DNA of 7,783 nucleotides from Actinomycetes bacterium. Lineage in GTDB: Bacteria; Actinomycetota; Acidimicrobiia; Acidimicrobiales; Palsa-688. This document shows, in pieces, positions 5,577-7,783 of this stretch. The position numbers and the translations under genes are program-made. How positions within the stretch are numbered: the stretch's first letter is position 1; the number at the start of each line of letters is the position of its first letter. The notes below the pieces were generated by a model. That model was not told the origin of the DNA, did no database searches, and saw only the letters and a list, made by a program, of their open reading frames with translations. Where the stretch lies: contig JAKACE010000074.1 in assembly GCA_021821705.1 (NCBI GenBank), forward strand, positions 1-7,783, written 5' to 3'.

Positions 5577-6598
5577 GGCCGTCCCTTTCCGGTCGAAGGG
5601 GCCGCCGTGTCGCGAAGGGAGCGGCCGGTAGCGGCGAGGAAGACGTCGTCGAGGCTGGCCTCGGTGAGGGCCAGCGAGGCTATCTCCAGCCCTGCCCCGT
5701 CGATGGCCCTGAGCAGTTCGGGCAGGACGCGCGACCCGCTGTCGGAGTGCACCCGCAAGGAGTTGTCCTCGACCGCCACGTCGGTGAGCCAGGGCGGCGT
5801 GCCCAGCGCCCGCTCAGCCTGTGCCGCCTGGTCGGCGGTGTGGAACGCCAACGCGATGCTGGTGGCGGCGACACTCGCCTTGAGCTGCGCCGGCTTTCCC
5901 TGCGCCACGATGCGGCCACCGTCGACGATGACGACTCGGTCGCACAGAGCGTCGGCCTCCTCCAGGTAGTGCGTTGTGAGCACGACGGTCGTGCCCCGGG
6001 CCGTGAGCCCACGGACGTGGTCCCACAGGTGGGCCCGGTTCTGGGGGTCGAGGCCGGTGGACGGCTCGTCGAGGAAGAGGACCTCGGGGGCGTGCACGAT
6101 CCCCAGTGCCACGTCGAGGCGTCGGCGCTGCCCGCCCGAATAGGTCCTGACCCTCCTGTCGGCGATGGCCTCGAGGTCGAGCAGAGCCAGCAGTTCGGGC
6201 ACGCGACGCCTCAGCTCTGCTCGGCTCAACCCGTACAGTGCGCCCTGGAGAGCGAGGTTTTCCCGTCCGGTTGCCATGATGTCGGCACCACCGGACTGGC
6301 TTACGTAGCCCAGGTGCCAACGGACTTCGCCTGGACGGGCGGCAACGTCGACTCCGGCGATGGTGGCTCGCCCCGAGTCGATGGGCAACAGTGTCGTCAG
6401 CATGCGCATGGTGGTGGTCTTGCCCGCCCCGTTCGGCCCCAGAAGGCCGAAGATCTCCCCCGCCGCCACGGTGAAGGACAGGCGATCGACCGCCTTCACC
6501 GCCCGGCCACGGGAGGAGAACGTCTTTTCCAAGGCCTCGGCTTCTATGGCGGTACCCGTACCGGGACGGGCCGCATCGGTCGTTCCTGCAGGGTTCAC
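5573..6598 (-). CDS. ABC transporter ATP-binding protein (DrrA-like)
   Basis: A 341-residue ATPase. The motifs are in order: Walker A GPNGAGKT (54-61), Q-loop at Gln101 (GYVSQSGG), signature YSGGQRRR (153-160), Walker B VLFLDEP with D-loop STGLDPQ (173-186), and H-loop His210 (LTTHYLEEAD). The C-terminal 90 residues, with LTEASLDDVFLAATGR near the end, form the accessory region common in the daunorubicin-resistance (DrrA) family. It powers the ABC-2 permease encoded directly downstream. The frame is open 30 codons further upstream, but GTG 6598 is chosen: it overlaps the padR stop (GTGA), follows GAGGAG at 5 nt, and leaves a normal family length. Its own stop overlaps the permease ATG. All catalytic motifs are intact. 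Confidence 0.93.
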   Translation of the reverse strand: MNPAGTTDAARPGTGTAIEAEALEKTFSSRGRAVKAVDRLSFTVAAGEIFGLLGPNGAGKTTTMRMLTTLLPIDSGRATIAGVDVAARPGEVRWHLGYVSQSGGADIMATGRENLALQGALYGLSRAELRRRVPELLALLDLEAIADRRVRTYSGGQRRRLDVALGIVHAPEVLFLDEPSTGLDPQNRAHLWDHVRGLTARGTTVVLTTHYLEEADALCDRVVIVDGGRIVAQGKPAQLKASVAATSIALAFHTADQAAQAERALGTPPWLTDVAVEDNSLRVHSDSGSRVLPELLRAIDGAGLEIASLALTEASLDDVFLAATGRSLRDTAAPSTGKGRP

Positions 6599-7254
6599 GG
6601 CTGCTCCTCGCCCAAGGCGCTCTCCCACATGGGGGTGAAGGAAGTAGAAGTAGTTGCGTCGGGCCGCTCGTACGCCCTGCGCCACCAAGAGCAGCCGTCG
6701 AGGGCGCCACTGGCGATATCGGAGCGGAGGCGGGACACGAAGTCCAGCTCCGTCCGGCGAAGGGCACCGGCGTACTCGGCCTCAACCCAGAAGAGCCGCG
6801 GAAGGCCCCACTCGGTGGCGAGCGCACGCAGGTCGCCGACGCCGGCGAGCTCGGCTTGCAAGCGGGCCTCGCGCTCGGCGAGCAGCGACACCGCCTCCTC
6901 GGGTGAGACGGCGGCCAGGAAGGACAGGGCGGCACCGAAGGCCGGGTACTCCTTGACGGGCACTGCGAGGAGCTCTGCCAGCCAGTCGTGCATCTCCGCG
7001 TAGCCTGCCTCGGTGATCCGGTAGATGGTCCGCTCGGGCAGGCGACCGGCTCGCTCTGTCTCGGCCTCCTCGATCTGGCCTCGTCGCGCCAGTTTGTCCA
7101 CCACGGCGTAGAGCGACCCGTAGTTGAGCCGGACACTGTCGGCGGTATGACGTGAGCGCAGCGTCTGGGCGACCTCGTAGGGGTGCATGGGACGTTCCGC
7201 CAAGCAGACCAGCACGGCCAACGCCAAAGGGTTGGCACGCTTGCCAGCGGGCAC
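6595..7254 (-). CDS. PadR-family transcriptional regulator
   Basis: A 219-residue DNA-binding regulator. The winged helix-turn-helix fills residues 8-85: NPLALAVLVCLAERPMHPYE (8-27) covers helix 1 and the turn, LNYGSLYAVVDKLARRGQIE (43-62) is the recognition helix, and RTIYRITEAGY (75-85) forms the wing. The C-terminal helical part (about 90-200) resembles the dimerisation domain of the longer PadR type, with many charged and aromatic residues. PadR proteins usually repress their own operon and a linked exporter, and are released by a small-molecule ligand. An ATG at 7278 would add eight residues (MKCPGGGA) but has no ribosome-binding site. GTG 7254 follows GGAGGAGG (7259-7266) and gives VPAGKRANPLAL, the usual beginning of this type. 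The TGA overlaps the ATPase GTG. Confidence 0.9.
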   Translation of the reverse strand: MPAGKRANPLALAVLVCLAERPMHPYEVAQTLRSRHTADSVRLNYGSLYAVVDKLARRGQIEEAETERAGRLPERTIYRITEAGYAEMHDWLAELLAVPVKEYPAFGAALSFLAAVSPEEAVSLLAEREARLQAELAGVGDLRALATEWGLPRLFWVEAEYAGALRRTELDFVSRLRSDIASGALDGCSWWRRAYERPDATTSTSFTPMWESALGEEQP

Positions 7255-7258
7255 GGCG

Positions 7259-7266
7259 CCTCCTCC
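7259..7266 (-). promoter_or_regulatory. Ribosome-binding site deciding the padR start
   Basis: GGAGGAGG on the leftward strand lies 4-7 nt before GTG 7254. It sits inside the eight-codon extension from ATG 7278, which argues that the shorter protein is made. Confidence 0.65.
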
Positions 7267-7286
7267 AGGACACTTCATTAACGGGG

Positions 7287-7300
7287 ACTCTATTTAGAGT
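7287..7300. promoter_or_regulatory. Palindromic operator candidate of the padR-exporter operon
   Basis: ACTCTA-TT-TAGAGT is a perfect dyad with 6-bp arms and a 2-bp centre, 32 bp upstream of GTG 7254. It is the most AT-rich spot in the area. Read leftward, its second arm TAGAGT fits the -10 pattern TAnnnT and would start transcription at about 7279-7280. A repressor bound here would block RNA polymerase, as expected for PadR autoregulation. The match to a known PadR site is not established. Confidence 0.55.
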
Positions 7301-7609
7301 ACCAACGGAGGAGCCTGGCTGCAAGCGGGCGTCACCGGCTGGGGAACCGGTCCAGGTATGCCTGAGTACACAGCCTGCCGGCGGGTTGTGCCACCCGACA
7401 TGGGCTCCCACGGCGTCTGGGGCGCACATAGCACCCAGGGGCCACCTGGCTGTGGTGATGCCTCGTCCCGGCCGGTGCCGGGTTCGGCGCCGCCTACCTT
7501 AGGTCGGCCGTGGCTGGGCGAAAGACCCTAATCGAAAGGACCGCGCTCGTTACATCATGGAGGCTGGGCCTGTGGACGGCCACGCCACGAGCAGGAGGGG
7601 GGTTTGTCG
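7301..7609. other. Non-coding region between divergent genes
   Basis: No supported gene is seen. Visible elements are: ACCGG/CCGGT around CTGGGGAA (7334-7351); a 7-bp stem with one G-T pair, GGTGCCG/CGGCGCC, loop GGTT (7474-7491); TTAGGTCG and GCGAAAGA separated by 11 nt (7499-7525); and CGAAAG repeated at 7519 and 7533. Any of these may belong to the leader or promoter of the rightward gene at 7610, but none can be identified firmly. Confidence 0.4.
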
Positions 7610-7783
7610 ATGCATGGTGGACGGGGCCGAGCCGGTGGGCTCTGGAGGCGGGCCTGGAGCCTGCCCCGTCGGCACGCGCCCAAGTCCCCCGTGGTGGCAG
7701 CAGGAGTGATCGTCGTTTTGATGATCGCCGTGACCGTCCTGCGCTGGTTCCTCGATGGCGCAGCCCAGGCGGCCGCCGTCCTC
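7610..7783 (+). CDS. Membrane protein of unknown function, N-terminal fragment (partial)
   Basis: The first 58 codons are present; the rest lies beyond the right edge. A basic N-terminus rich in Gly, Arg and Trp (residues 1-27) is followed by a membrane helix, SPVVAAGVIVVLMIAVTVLR (27-46), then WFLDGAAQAAAVL, where a second helix could begin. ATG 7610 follows AGGAGG (7593-7598) at 11 nt, within a purine-rich run, so the start is well supported. The pattern of one helix, a short loop with Asp, and a second hydrophobic stretch resembles the membrane front end of some actinobacterial sensor proteins (histidine kinases or GGDEF proteins), but no signalling domain is in view, so the function is left open. 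Confidence 0.65.
   Translation, partial: MHGGRGRAGGLWRRAWSLPRRHAPKSPVVAAGVIVVLMIAVTVLRWFLDGAAQAAAVL

Noticed and set aside
5564..7003. Long rightward open frame (479 codons) opposite the ATPase and padR genes
   Set aside because: It is antisense to two genes with intact ATPase and winged-helix motifs, and its translation shows no recognisable domain.
5814..7238. Leftward open frame of 474 codons overlapping padR and the ATPase
   Set aside because: Ser/Pro/Arg-rich out-of-frame translation with no motifs; the true frames carry Walker A, Walker B and the PadR fold.
7152..7502. Open frame of 116 codons across the padR upstream region
   Set aside because: It is antisense to the padR start, crosses its operator, and has no motif or ribosome-binding site.

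Overview
The window is high-GC, densely coded DNA with many GTG starts and stop/start overlaps. Its gene families (a SHOCT-domain membrane protein, a DoxX/CcdA/redoxin cluster, and a PadR-DrrA-DrrB-like cassette) point to an actinobacterium (Actinomycetota), probably an environmental one. No rRNA, tRNA, insertion sequence, prophage gene or CRISPR array is visible. The genus cannot be fixed from the sequence alone.

Left part (1-715). Two genes read leftward: a small SHOCT-domain membrane protein and, 56 bp further on, the first 33 codons of a response regulator that runs off the left edge. They are separated from the rightward cluster by a 283-bp divergent region. This region holds a TACCCC/GGGGTA-type dyad resembling operators of CsoR/RcnR/CstR regulators, and a 16-bp inverted repeat with one mismatch.

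Central part (716-3675). Four rightward genes make a compact thiol-redox cluster: a DoxX-family membrane protein, a CcdA/DsbD-like multi-spanning protein whose only six cysteines form three adjacent pairs, a membrane-anchored redoxin with CEPC facing outside, and a small cytoplasmic thioredoxin/glutaredoxin-fold protein with CELC. The last three are tightly coupled (3-nt gap, then a GTGA overlap). The inferred job is moving electrons or thiol equivalents across the membrane, with a possible link to quinones through DoxX and to copper or sulfur stress through the upstream operator.

Right part (3653-7254, all leftward). An APH(6)/streptomycin-kinase-like phosphotransferase converges on the redox cluster, and the two reading frames overlap by 23 bp. 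Upstream of it lies a PadR regulator - ABC ATPase - ABC-2 permease operon whose genes overlap by 4 nt (GTGA and ATGA). This is the usual layout of a self-regulated drug or lipid exporter of the DrrAB type. A 14-bp dyad just upstream of padR is the likely operator.

Right edge (7301-7783). About 300 bp of non-coding DNA with some hairpins is followed by the N-terminus of a rightward membrane protein cut by the window end.
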